This document shows positions 27,192 through 37,808 of a stretch of DNA of 64,000 bases, piece after piece. Origin of the DNA: Flagellimonas alvinocaridis. GTDB taxonomy: Bacteria > Bacteroidota > Bacteroidia > Flavobacteriales > Flavobacteriaceae. The notes beneath the pieces were generated by a model. The model did not search any database. It had not been told where the DNA came from and was given only the letters and a program-made list of their open reading frames with translations. The stretch covers positions 310,001 to 374,000 of the forward strand of contig NZ_SNTZ01000003.1 in the NCBI RefSeq assembly GCF_004916895.1. The letters run 5' to 3'. Within the stretch, counting starts at the first letter, position 1, and each line of letters begins with the position of its first letter. Both the position numbers and the translations under genes were made by a program.

Positions 27192-28085
27192 TCACTGTAT
27201 AGTGAGGTTCTCTGAAAATTCTTGCACTACGGCAAAATACCCCAAAGCATACTCATCAGGACGCTCTACATTGTCAAAAATATCGATGTTGTCCAATCCA
27301 GTAATATCAAACACGTTACCACGAACGGTAGCAATAGGGGTCTGAAAAACACCACCGGTGTCTTGTGTTTGTTCAACCAGTAGATCCATATAGTTATAAA
27401 ATTCCTGATCGGCCCCTAAAATACTTATAGCGATGTTTTGTCCTTCATTTACATTACCATCATAGAAATAGGAAAATTGAAATTGTTGCCCCTGAAAAAA
27501 CTGGTCTTCCAAGGCTTGGAAATTTCCAAATCCAAAGTCGAAAACATAATAATTGGAAACTTCGGGGGCATCTGTGAAGGTTACAATGACTTCAATATCA
27601 TCCTCATTAAAAAGGGTGTTGTCCCCTTGTTCCAAATCATCAATAGGTACAGTAGGGGCATATTCCGTTCTGGCATAATAATTTTTGTCTTTATGGCTTA
27701 TCTGGAGGATAAATACAACACTGGGTTCTGCAGCCGTTGTCCTAATACGCTGGTCCGATGAAAAATTTGGGTCAGGAACATAAATCCCTGTGTTTGGGGA
27801 CTCTTCGGCCAGTGAGGAAAAAGCCAGCTCCGTAAATTCCCCAAACTCATTTGGAATACCGTAGGCAATCACGGCACTTTCCACTTGTGTTATGGTGTTT
27901 TCCTCAAAAAAGCCCGTGGTTTCCTTCATTTCAATACGTACATCAATGAATTCCTGGCTTTTATCTACACGTAAAAGTCCATTTACGATGAGTCTGGGTT
28001 CAGTTTTTGGGAGATTTACCTCAACCACATCTTCGCAGGAGAAAAACGTTAAAAATGCAAGTATGTAGTAGAATGCTTTTTTCAT
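27192..28085 (-). CDS. DUF4249 lipoprotein, first copy
   Basis: A 297-residue lipoprotein (lipobox TFFSC, then EDVVEVNLP). It is the second gene of a three-gene operon led by the TonB receptor, starting 5 nt after its stop, and it is a tandem paralogue of the next gene. Conserved blocks include EPRLIVNGLLRV, VEVIVTFTDAP-like IEVIVTFTDAPE, FDFGFGNF and ISILGADQEFYNYMDLLVEQT. Likely anchored at the outer membrane next to the receptor; ligand unknown. Confidence 0.85.
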   Translation of the reverse strand: MKKAFYYILAFLTFFSCEDVVEVNLPKTEPRLIVNGLLRVDKSQEFIDVRIEMKETTGFFEENTITQVESAVIAYGIPNEFGEFTELAFSSLAEESPNTGIYVPDPNFSSDQRIRTTAAEPSVVFILQISHKDKNYYARTEYAPTVPIDDLEQGDNTLFNEDDIEVIVTFTDAPEVSNYYVFDFGFGNFQALEDQFFQGQQFQFSYFYDGNVNEGQNIAISILGADQEFYNYMDLLVEQTQDTGGVFQTPIATVRGNVFDITGLDNIDIFDNVERPDEYALGYFAVVQEFSENLTIQ

Positions 28086-28089
28086 AACG

Positions 28090-30498
28090 TTAGAATCTAA
28101 AGTTATAAGTTATAGACGGGATAATCCCAAAAATTGAGGTGCGAATGGCCTCATTTCTACCCGTGTCCTCATTTTCCCTAAAGTTGATGGAAGCTGCATT
28201 TTTACGACTGTACAGATTGTAAATGCTAAATACCCACTCGGATTGCACTTTTTTTCGTTGATTTCTTTTTGGGGTCAAGATGGCAGAAACATCCAACCTA
28301 TGGTAGTCCGGCAATCTTTCTTTATTTCGAAGGCCATAGTAAGGAACCACCAGTCCTTCAAATTCAAATTGACCTATGGGATAATTGGTGGGTTGCCCGG
28401 TCTGGAATATGAAGTTGGCGTTAAAGCTCCAAGAGGGGCTCAGTTCATAACTGCCATACAGGGCAAGGTCGTGTCTCTTGTCGTAGGGCGTGTTGTACCA
28501 TTGCCCAAGATTAATGCCTGTTTCAAGGTCGGAACGACCGGTATCAATTCCTAGGGCCCTAAGGTCTCTTCCAGGTGTGCGCTGTTCCGATTTGGACCAC
28601 GTATAGGCCACCCAACCCTTTAGGCGTCCCTCATTCTTTCGAATCAGAAATTCCAAACCATAGGCACGGGCCTCTCCATTTAAAATAATCTGTTCTATGG
28701 CGTTATTGGCAATTAGATTTGCGCCGTCGATATAATCTATCCTATTTTGAATTTCCTTGTAGAAAGCTTCAGTTTCAAAAGAGAAAACTCCATCCTTGAT
28801 GTTCCTAAAATATCCGATGGCATATTGATCCAACAATTGTGGTTCTACAAATGGTCCGCTCGGTGTCCACACATCCAATGGGGTAGGGGAACTGGTATTG
28901 GACAATAAATGAAGATATTGGGCCAAACGGGTATAGCTTGCCTTAACGGAGCTTTTACCATCAAAATTATAGGAAGCCGATATCCGTGGTTCCAGATTGA
29001 AAAACTTTTTTAGCGTTCCACTTCTACCGGGATTGATGGTATCTATGGGTTCCGCTTCCCGATATACCAAGGAAAATGGGTCGAACAATACTGGATTGTC
29101 ATTTTCGTATACATAGAATTCATCCTGTCCAAATCTGTTAAATTGACTGGCCCTTAAGCCATAACCCATACTAAGATTGTCCGATATCTTATGCTCCACA
29201 TCAATATAAATAGCATTCTCATTGGCATATTTTTTTGTCAACTGCTCCTCAACAATACCAGAGTCAGGGCTATTGGGGCGTATTCTTCCAGGATTGAACA
29301 CATAGTAAGTGTTGTGCATACCATAATTGAGTTGAAGCTTATCGTTAACGTAGTGTTTTAGGTCGTATTTAAGGTTAAAGTTTTGAATTCCCGAATCCCA
29401 GTCAAACCCCACAAAATCAAGCTCCAAGCCATAAAAATAATCAGAATATATTAGTGACAAATTGGAGAAAAGTTTGTCTGAAAATAAATGGTTCCATCTA
29501 AAATTTCCCACTGCATTGCCATAGGTGTTTACAAAATTATCGTTGATGCTAAAAAGGTCCCTTCCAAAATACCCGGATAGGAAAATGCTGTTCCGGTCAT
29601 TTATTTTATGGTTGATTTTGGTATTCAAGTCATAGAAATAGGCTTTATTATCCACATCGAACAGGGGAAGAAATAGATGGGCGTATGACGCTCTTCCGCC
29701 AACTAAAAAAGCGGTTCGGTCTTTGGTGATGGGACCTTCGAGTAGCAATCTGCTGGCCACGGCACCAATTCCTCCGTTAACCTTAAAGTCTTTGCTGTTG
29801 CCTTCCTTTTGAAAAATCTCCAGCACCGATGAGACCCTGCCCCCATATCTGGCAGGTATACCTCCTTTAAAAAGTTTGACATCTTTGATGGCATCGGGAT
29901 TAAAGACTGAAAAGAAACCAAACAGGTGGGATGAATTGAACACAGTGGCTTCATCCAATAGGATGAGGTTTTGGTCCGCCGCCCCGCCTCTGACATTGAA
30001 TCCGGACGAAGCTTCACCAGCATTGGTGACCCCGGGTAAAAGGATGAGGGACTTGATTACATCGGCTTCACCAAGTACCACGGGTATTTGCTTAATGGTT
30101 CTTACGGCCAAGGTGTTTACACTCATTTGGGGTTTTCTGATATCCAGACGTTCCGCATTGTCTGTAACCACCACCTCTTCCAACTCTTCTGCGGCTTCCA
30201 GAAGGTTGAAATCTTTCTTTATATTTCTATCAAGACGTATGGTTTCCCTGATGTCCTGAAACCCTAGATAACTCAAAACCAATTCGTATTCTCCTTGAGG
30301 TAAGGTAATGGAGTAAAAGCCATATTCATTGGTGGTGACTCCTGTTTTTAAGGATGGAATGGCTATGGTGACCCCTATTAGTGTTTCATTGCTGTTGGCT
30401 TCCGATACGGTACCGCTCAGGGTGAATTTTTGTTGCGCTTGCAGAAAACCAAGTTGAAGCAACAATGTAAACAGGAGAAAAAAGTACTGTTTGGACAT
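28090..30498 (-). CDS. TonB-dependent receptor of a DUF4249 uptake operon
   Basis: An 802-residue outer-membrane receptor. Signal peptide about 1-21 (cleavage after FLQAQ); CarboxypepD_reg-like domain 24-105 (FTLSGTVSEANSNETLIGVTI); plug about 115-230 with LLPGVTNAGEASSGFNVRGGAADQNLILLDEATVFNSSHLFGFFSVFNPDAIKDVKLFKGGIPARYGGR in the usual order; 22-strand barrel ending SIFGIIPSITYNFRF. It is FecA-like in length but lacks a FecR/ECF signalling extension. First gene of the operon with two DUF4249 lipoproteins, a layout typical for Bacteroidota uptake of an unknown ligand. Confidence 0.92.
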   Translation of the reverse strand: MSKQYFFLLFTLLLQLGFLQAQQKFTLSGTVSEANSNETLIGVTIAIPSLKTGVTTNEYGFYSITLPQGEYELVLSYLGFQDIRETIRLDRNIKKDFNLLEAAEELEEVVVTDNAERLDIRKPQMSVNTLAVRTIKQIPVVLGEADVIKSLILLPGVTNAGEASSGFNVRGGAADQNLILLDEATVFNSSHLFGFFSVFNPDAIKDVKLFKGGIPARYGGRVSSVLEIFQKEGNSKDFKVNGGIGAVASRLLLEGPITKDRTAFLVGGRASYAHLFLPLFDVDNKAYFYDLNTKINHKINDRNSIFLSGYFGRDLFSINDNFVNTYGNAVGNFRWNHLFSDKLFSNLSLIYSDYFYGLELDFVGFDWDSGIQNFNLKYDLKHYVNDKLQLNYGMHNTYYVFNPGRIRPNSPDSGIVEEQLTKKYANENAIYIDVEHKISDNLSMGYGLRASQFNRFGQDEFYVYENDNPVLFDPFSLVYREAEPIDTINPGRSGTLKKFFNLEPRISASYNFDGKSSVKASYTRLAQYLHLLSNTSSPTPLDVWTPSGPFVEPQLLDQYAIGYFRNIKDGVFSFETEAFYKEIQNRIDYIDGANLIANNAIEQIILNGEARAYGLEFLIRKNEGRLKGWVAYTWSKSEQRTPGRDLRALGIDTGRSDLETGINLGQWYNTPYDKRHDLALYGSYELSPSWSFNANFIFQTGQPTNYPIGQFEFEGLVVPYYGLRNKERLPDYHRLDVSAILTPKRNQRKKVQSEWVFSIYNLYSRKNAASINFRENEDTGRNEAIRTSIFGIIPSITYNFRF

Positions 30499-30586
30499 TC
30501 AATGGGTTTTACTAAAAGTACACATTTATCCGAGACGGCAAAAATAGAATGTACTATCTCTCAACCTATTAAACCTATACCAAAAA

Positions 30587-30628
30587 CAGAAAGGGTGCAA
30601 AACCAAATTGGATTGGTTTGCACCCTTG
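30587..30628 (-). terminator. Rho-independent terminator of the isocitrate dehydrogenase gene
   Basis: A long imperfect inverted repeat with arms at 30591-30606 and 30613-30627 (one bulged A, 6-nt loop; arm sequence AAGGGTGCAAACCAA). On the minus strand it is followed by TCTGTTTTTGG and lies 25 nt beyond the IDH stop. Confidence 0.8.
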
Positions 30629-30651
30629 TGTAGATGAATTTCAATATGTTG

Positions 30652-32874
<2,223 letters not shown>

Positions 32875-32898
32875 TTAAATGTATTTGTTTGAGCGGTG

Positions 32899-32906
32899 CA
32901 AATATA
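32899..32906 (-). promoter_or_regulatory. -7 promoter element for isocitrate dehydrogenase
   Basis: TATATTTG on the minus strand matches TAnnTTTG, 24 nt before the start codon. A -33 TTG is not clear. Confidence 0.45.
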
Positions 32907-32969
32907 CGACATATGAATGGTGATGAATATACCGAATAAAGTAAAAAGGGTACAAAAATGGAGGGGAAT

Positions 32970-33016
32970 GTGAAAAAACAAAAGCCATATCTATGTGTAA
33001 ACATTGATATGGCTTT
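32970..33016 (-). terminator. Orphan Rho-independent terminator, minus strand
   Basis: Perfect 11-bp arms AAAGCCATATC (plus 32981-32991) and GATATGGCTTT (33006-33016) with a 14-nt loop. On the minus strand it is followed by TGTTTTTTC; on the plus strand there is no T tail. The rplS transcript upstream already has its own terminator at 33461-33487, so this one should end a separate transcript beginning between about 33020 and 33460. Confidence 0.8.
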
Positions 33017-33460
33017 CTGAAAAGTACTTACAGCATTGTTCTGTGTTGCTACAAAACCACAAATCCTAAGATCTGTTCCTGTTTTCCTTTTAACGTTTGC
33101 TTTGCTTCCTGTCCTTAATTTTTCAACCAAACAACTTTCCGCAAAGTGTACCGATAGTTTCCTAAATTCTATCAAAATGGAAAATTGCTCTTCCATTCGC
33201 ACATAAAATTCATCATTTCTCCTCAAGCAGCCTGAGCCTTACCTTGTCTTGAAATTCCTTTTGTGATCAGTAGTGTTACTAATTAAAAAGGGAAACCACA
33301 GCTTTTAAAGAACGTCAACTTTAAAATAGAAATACGAAACTGATGGTATCATTTTCATTATTTCTTCTGCTAAGATAGGATTAAGCGGTAGATATCCAAA
33401 TTTTATAACCAATTAAAAATCAACAATATATAAACTACTGTTATTAACAATTGTTCATAA

Positions 33461-33487
33461 AAAAAGCACCTTGAAAAGGTGCTTTTT
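33461..33487 (-). terminator. Rho-independent terminator of rplS
   Basis: Arms AAAAAGCACCTT (33461-33472) and AAGGTGCTTTTT (33476-33487) around a 3-nt loop; on the minus strand a seven-T run follows. It lies 18 nt after the rplS stop. Confidence 0.9.
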
Positions 33488-33505
33488 ATTTGCGTTGGGG
33501 TTTTA

Positions 33506-33856
33506 TTATCCCCTAATCTCTTTGATACGGGCTTTTTTCCCGGTAAGACCTCTAAAGTAGAAGATTCTAGATCTACGAACTTTACCTTTCTTGTTCACTT
33601 CAATACGTTGCAAGGCAGGCATATTGATAGGGAAAATTCTTTCTACTCCCACAGTACCAGACATCTTTCTGATGGTGAAGGTTTCAGTGGCACCACTTCC
33701 TCTTCTCTGGATTACAACTCCTTTGAAGAACTGGATACGGGTTTTTTCACCTTCCTTGATTTCGTAGTATACCGTGATGGTATCTCCAGAAGAAAATTTT
33801 GGGAAATCTTTTTTTGGAACAAATTCGTCTTCAACAAATTTCACTAAGGATTCCAT
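33506..33856 (-). CDS. rplS: 50S ribosomal protein L19
   Basis: A 116-residue protein at the 30S-50S interface. PKFSSGDTITVYYEIKEGEKTRIQFFKGVVIQRRGSG and RIFPINMPALQRIEV are diagnostic. It belongs to the trmD neighbourhood but has its own promoter and terminator, and is separated from trmD by a small membrane protein gene. Confidence 0.98.
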   Translation of the reverse strand: MESLVKFVEDEFVPKKDFPKFSSGDTITVYYEIKEGEKTRIQFFKGVVIQRRGSGATETFTIRKMSGTVGVERIFPINMPALQRIEVNKKGKVRRSRIFYFRGLTGKKARIKEIRG

Positions 33857-33924
33857 GATATTTTTTTTAAGTGTTTTTCAAAATCAACTTTCACGGATTT
33901 CGTCAGAGGTTGAATTTGAGATTG

Positions 33925-33954
33925 CAAAAGTAATGCAATATTTAGAATTGGCAA
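33925..33954 (-). promoter_or_regulatory. rplS promoter (TTG, 19 nt, TACTTTTG)
   Basis: On the minus strand TTG (33954-33952) and TACTTTTG (33932-33925) are separated by 19 nt, matching the Bacteroidota consensus. The leader to the rplS ATG is about 65 nt, long enough for ribosomal-protein feedback, though no specific structure was recognised. Confidence 0.6.
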
Positions 33955-33969
33955 GCGGTTTTTTGCACT

Positions 33970-34305
33970 TTAAACATTTTCTTGACCCAATCTTTTCTTT
34001 TTTACTTGATTCATGGCGAACAGAATCAGTCCAATGGCAAAAAGGCCATAGGGGAGAGGCCCTACCACCGACATTATTTTATTGGCTTGTAATAGGGAAT
34101 CAACTCCGTTTTTTGCTGCAAGGAAGTTCCAAAGGTATCCGCCCAATGAAAACACTATGGATAAGATTTGCCCAACGAGCATTAAAATGGTTGCGGTGTT
34201 TCTTTGCTTTAGCACCAAGATGATGCAGGCAATCAGAACAATCAGTTGTATCAAGCCGTAGAATAGTCCACCAACGGCGAAATAAAGGGAATCGTTGTTT
34301 TCCAT
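33970..34305 (-). CDS. Small four-helix membrane protein between trmD and rplS
   Basis: A 111-residue hydrophobic protein with about three to four membrane segments (11-33, 38-57, 78-99) and a basic C-terminus (NQVKKKRLGQENV). Not recognised. It starts 5 nt after the trmD stop codon, so it is probably in the trmD transcript. No motif suggests a function. Confidence 0.65.
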   Translation of the reverse strand: MENNDSLYFAVGGLFYGLIQLIVLIACIILVLKQRNTATILMLVGQILSIVFSLGGYLWNFLAAKNGVDSLLQANKIMSVVGPLPYGLFAIGLILFAMNQVKKKRLGQENV

Positions 34306-34310
34306 GTAAA

Positions 34311-34985
34311 TTATTTTAATAGATCAGGTCTTCGTTGGTTGGTGCGTTCCAAGGCTTGTTCTTCCCTCCATTTCTCAATTTTTGGAAAGTCACCACTCAA
34401 TAAGATTTCGGGAACCTTTTGCCCTTTATACTCGGCGGGCCTTGTATAGACTGGAGGGGCCAATAAGTTGTCTTGAAAAGTGTCGGTAAGTGCGGAGGTC
34501 TCGTCGTTGAGAACTCCTGGAAGCAGTCGGATAACAGCATCGCACACAATGGCAGCGGCCAATTCCCCGCCCGAGAGAACATAATCACCCACGGAGATTT
34601 CTCGCGTAACAAACATATCACGCACTCGCTGGTCTACGCCTTTATAGTGTCCGCACAGAATTATTAGGTTCTTCTTTAATGAAATCTCGTTTGCCATGCC
34701 TTGGTTCAATGTATTTCCATCAGGAGTCATGTAAATTATTTCGTCATAATCCCGTTCGCTCTTTAGTTTGGAAATGCACTTGTCAATCGGTTCTACCATA
34801 AGAACCATACCCGCACCACCACCAAACTGGTAATCATCAACCTGTCTATATTTACCTGTGGTGTATTCCCTTAGATTGTGAAAATGAACCTCTACAAGGT
34901 TTTTTTCAATGGCTCTTTTTAATATGGAAGCCTCAAAGGGGCTTTTTAGGAGTTCTGGTAAAACGGTGATGATATCTATCCTCAT
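34311..34985 (-). CDS. trmD: tRNA (guanine37-N1)-methyltransferase TrmD
   Basis: A 224-residue SPOUT methyltransferase that makes m1G37 in tRNAs reading CNN codons and prevents frameshifting. Seen: [48 protein letters not shown] and the trefoil-knot signature [31 protein letters not shown]. Length is normal. The usual rpsP-rimM partners are not present, but rplS follows at a distance. Confidence 0.97.
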   Translation of the reverse strand: MRIDIITVLPELLKSPFEASILKRAIEKNLVEVHFHNLREYTTGKYRQVDDYQFGGGAGMVLMVEPIDKCISKLKSERDYDEIIYMTPDGNTLNQGMANEISLKKNLIILCGHYKGVDQRVRDMFVTREISVGDYVLSGGELAAAIVCDAVIRLLPGVLNDETSALTDTFQDNLLAPPVYTRPAEYKGQKVPEILLSGDFPKIEKWREEQALERTNQRRPDLLK

Positions 34986-35020
34986 GGGTTAAGGCAATAG
35001 GGTCAAAAATAAAGGTTGAT

Positions 35021-35464
35021 CTACTTGGGGTTTGCCCAAAAATAATGAAAGAATGCAGTTTCTTTTTTCCAATCCAGGCGTTCATATAATTTTTGGGCCG
35101 GGTTGTCTACAGCAGTCTCCAAAGCAAGTCCTTTGTACTCCATTCGTTGACAATGCTGCTTTGCTTGTTGTAACAGTGCTTCGCCAACTCCTTGTTTCCG
35201 ATATTCGGGGGAGACATACAAGTCGTTAAGAATGTAAAAAGGACGCATGGAAACGGAAGAAAAGGTTTTGTACAATTGTGTAAAACCAATGGGGGTTTCA
35301 TTATCCATCGCCAAGAAAACAACATTGTCCCCATTTGAAAAACGTTCCTCAAGAAAGGTTTTGGCCGCTTTTAGGTTTGAGGGCTGTCCATAGAATACCC
35401 TATATGCATCAAAAAGTGGTATGATAAGTTTCAGGTCAGCGGATGTAGCCTTTTTTAGGGTCAT
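35021..35464 (-). CDS. GNAT family N-acetyltransferase
   Basis: A 147-residue acetyltransferase. The acetyl-CoA motif A appears as LNDLYVSPEYRKQGVGEALLQQA (residues about 80-102), followed by KGLALETAVDNPAQKLYERLDWKKE. Substrate unknown. It lies between a signal-peptide protein and trmD on the same strand. Confidence 0.88.
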   Translation of the reverse strand: MTLKKATSADLKLIIPLFDAYRVFYGQPSNLKAAKTFLEERFSNGDNVVFLAMDNETPIGFTQLYKTFSSVSMRPFYILNDLYVSPEYRKQGVGEALLQQAKQHCQRMEYKGLALETAVDNPAQKLYERLDWKKETAFFHYFWANPK

Positions 35465-35474
35465 GAAGTTCGTT

Positions 35475-35500
35475 AAAAAGGCTTCCCTTGAGGAAGCCTT
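35475..35500 (-). terminator. Rho-independent terminator downstream of the coiled-coil gene
   Basis: Arms AAGGCTTCC (35478-35486) and GGAAGCCTT (35492-35500) with a 5-nt loop and a T run on the minus strand. It sits 4 nt after the stop codon at 35505 and directly ahead of the GNAT start codon. Confidence 0.85.
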
Positions 35501-35504
35501 ATTG

Positions 35505-36110
35505 TTACTTTTTCTGTTTGTTCAATTCGTCCTGTAATTGACGGCTTATTTTTTGCTCGCGTTCCAAGGCCCGCCTTCTGTGCTCTTCATATTCTTTTTC
35601 TAAATCGGCTAGTGCAGATTTAGCCTGATGTGTCAAGAAATTGCTGTTTCTGAATCGGTATATGAAAAAGAGCAGGAACAGTAAAAGAGCAAAAATGATG
35701 GACCATAAAATAAAATTGTAGGTCCCTTTGCTAATCAACGCGCCAAAAAAGGAAATGCTGTCCTTTTCTTCGGTAACGGTATTTAGTTTATTGGTGGTAT
35801 CCTGCAATTTAGAATTAAGGTCTTCTATTTGGGCCTCGTTACCAGTAATGGTGGCAGAAAGATCTTTTATGGTCTTGCTTGCGGTGTTTATGGAATCGAA
35901 AATATTGTTTTTGACCTCATACAGATCGGATAGTTTAATGACCTCATACCTGATGCCATTGGCTCTGTAATTACCTGATTTCCGTTCCAGTTCTTCAAAT
36001 TGCCCGATCAAGGTATTGTTTTCATCTGGGGAAGAATCCTCTTCTTGGGCAAAAATTGCAGAAAAGGAAGTCAGTAGGGCTAGGGTCAATACAACTGTTA
36101 AATGCTTCAT
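35505..36110 (-). CDS. Exported single-span protein with coiled coil
   Basis: A 201-residue protein, not recognised. ATG 36110 (MKHLTVV) gives a signal peptide cleaved near IFAQ. A long helical, coiled-coil stretch (NTASKTIKDLSATITGNEAQ through LNTVTEEKDS, about 75-118) is followed by one membrane helix (about 130-151) and a basic cytoplasmic-type tail with EEHRRRALEREQKI. Topology suggests an inner-membrane protein whose coiled coil is periplasmic. It lies upstream of GNAT and trmD but has its own terminator. Confidence 0.7.
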   Translation of the reverse strand: MKHLTVVLTLALLTSFSAIFAQEEDSSPDENNTLIGQFEELERKSGNYRANGIRYEVIKLSDLYEVKNNIFDSINTASKTIKDLSATITGNEAQIEDLNSKLQDTTNKLNTVTEEKDSISFFGALISKGTYNFILWSIIFALLLFLLFFIYRFRNSNFLTHQAKSALADLEKEYEEHRRRALEREQKISRQLQDELNKQKK

Positions 36111-36227
36111 GGTCAATAGTATTCTCGTATTAAATTTAGATTAAGGGTAGGGCGAAATTACACCAATAAACCAAAAATCAAAAGAAAAACCTTATCACTC
36201 CAGTTGGGGCACTTCCAATCCAGACCA

Positions 36228-37676
36228 CTAATAATACGTATAACGCCTAACCTTGGCTATGTATTTTGCCAATCGAATGACCTGATGCGAATAACCATAT
36301 TCATTGTCATACCATATATAAAGCACCAAGCTTTTACCATCGCCGGATACCAAAGTGGCCTTGCTATCGTATATGGAGGGAGCTGAAGTTCCCACAATAT
36401 CGGAAGACACCAATTCATTGCTGAGGGAGTATTTTATTTGTTCTACCAAATCCCCTTCCAAGGCATATTTCTTTAATATGGTGTTTACACCTTCTATGGA
36501 AGTCTTGTTTTTCACTTCCAGATGCAAAACCACAAGAGAACCATTGGGAACTGGTACACGAATGGCATTGGAGGTCAGCTTCCCTTTCAAGGATGGCAGA
36601 GCCTTGGCTACTGCTGCTCCTGCACCAGTCTCTGTGATGACCATGTTCAAGGCGGCAGCGCGACCCCTACGGTACTTTTTGTGCATGTTGTCCACCAAAT
36701 TTTGGTCATTGGTGTACGCATGTATGGTCTCCAAATGCCCTTTTCTAATCCCTAGGGAATCTTCTATAACCTTTAATATTGGTGTAATGGCATTAGTGGT
36801 GCAAGAGGCTGCAGAGTATATTTTAGTCTTGTCTGGATCAAACTCTTTGTGGTTTACCCCATGTACAATGTTTGGGACTTCTTTTCCGGGAGCGGTTAGT
36901 AATACCCTGCTCGCACCTTTGGATTCCAAATGTCTGGACAATGCTTCCTTATCCCTGAAAGCCCCAGTGTTATCAATGACCAAAGCGCTTATTATACCGT
37001 ATTTGGTATAGTCGATGTCTTCGGGCTTTTCGGCAGTGATGAACTTTACGGTGGTGCCATTAATGATGAGGGCATTGTTTTTTTGATCTATATCCACGGT
37101 GCCCATAAACTGACCGTGAACAGAGTCGGTTCGGAGCAATGCGGCCCTTTTCTCGAGAACTTCCGCATTTAGTTCACCGCGAACTACAATGGCCCTGAGC
37201 CTTAATTGACTGCCTCTTCCGGTTTTTGCCATAAGTTCTCTGGCCACTAGTCTTCCAATTCTTCCAAAACCATAGAGAACTACATCTTTAGGTTTTATTT
37301 CCTTGGAGAATTGAGCATCCTTGAGCTTATCCAGTACAAAAGATTTTACATTGAGATGGTTGTTTTCATCTGAATGATATTCGTAGGTAAGCTTGCCAAT
37401 GTCCAATTTTGCCGGCGGTAAATTGATATCGTTTATGGCCCTCAAAATTTCGACCGAATCAAAAATGGAAATCGGTTTCTGGACAAACTCCCCAGCATAT
37501 TCATGCAAGTTGATGATGTCACTGACATTTTTATCGATGACTTGATTTTTAAAGAGAACCACTTCAATGGCTTTATCATACCATAGGTCGCTAATGATCT
37601 TTATGAATTCCGTGGTCGCTTTTCTTCGGTCTGCCTGAAAGGCAAGTTCCTTTTCGTAGGACTTGATGTCGCTCAT
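36228..37676 (-). CDS. Glyceraldehyde-3-phosphate dehydrogenase, long form
   Basis: A 482-residue GAPDH; ordinary GapA is about 330. Residues 1-130 are a helical extension, then the NAD(P) domain opens at VVLYGFGRIGR (132-142). Catalytic Cys292 (SAASCTTNAITP) and His319 (IHAYTNDQN) are intact, and the C-terminal WYDNEYGYSHQVIRLA is normal. The enzyme interconverts G3P and 1,3-bisphosphoglycerate. Whether it is glycolytic or gluconeogenic is not readable. The extension is not recognised as any domain. Confidence 0.93.
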   Translation of the reverse strand: MSDIKSYEKELAFQADRRKATTEFIKIISDLWYDKAIEVVLFKNQVIDKNVSDIINLHEYAGEFVQKPISIFDSVEILRAINDINLPPAKLDIGKLTYEYHSDENNHLNVKSFVLDKLKDAQFSKEIKPKDVVLYGFGRIGRLVARELMAKTGRGSQLRLRAIVVRGELNAEVLEKRAALLRTDSVHGQFMGTVDIDQKNNALIINGTTVKFITAEKPEDIDYTKYGIISALVIDNTGAFRDKEALSRHLESKGASRVLLTAPGKEVPNIVHGVNHKEFDPDKTKIYSAASCTTNAITPILKVIEDSLGIRKGHLETIHAYTNDQNLVDNMHKKYRRGRAAALNMVITETGAGAAVAKALPSLKGKLTSNAIRVPVPNGSLVVLHLEVKNKTSIEGVNTILKKYALEGDLVEQIKYSLSNELVSSDIVGTSAPSIYDSKATLVSGDGKSLVLYIWYDNEYGYSHQVIRLAKYIAKVRRYTYY

Positions 37677-37714
37677 AGATTATTTGATACGTTTGTTTAG
37701 TTAGCTATTTTTGA

Positions 37715-37722
37715 CAAAATTA
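37715..37722 (-). promoter_or_regulatory. -7 promoter element for GAPDH
   Basis: TAATTTTG on the minus strand, 38 nt before the start codon, fits TAnnTTTG. No well-spaced -33 TTG is seen. Confidence 0.4.
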
Positions 37723-37757
37723 GATATTTCAAACGTTTTCGTAAAAGAATTTCGATA

Positions 37758-37786
37758 TAAAAAAAGCACCTTGGTAGAGGTGCTTT
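37758..37786 (-). terminator. Rho-independent terminator of the HtrA gene
   Basis: Arms AAAGCACC (37763-37770) and GGTGCTTT (37779-37786) with an 8-nt loop; on the minus strand a seven-T run follows. It is about 22 nt beyond the HtrA stop. The stem resembles that of the rplS terminator. Confidence 0.85.
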
Positions 37787-37808
37787 CTTAGTGAGTATTT
37801 CAATGTTT

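Larger units (their letters stand above)
32875..33505. other. 631-nt gap with an orphan minus-strand terminator
   Basis: Apart from the icd promoter on the left and the rplS terminator on the right, the gap holds a strong minus-strand terminator (32970-33016) not assigned to any gene. To its right, on the minus strand, are an in-frame open stretch without clear start (roughly 33226 to 33017) and a GGAG-spaced ATGATG encoding only 14 residues. No tRNA, tmRNA or RNase P signature was found. A small RNA or small protein gene is possible. Confidence 0.5.
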
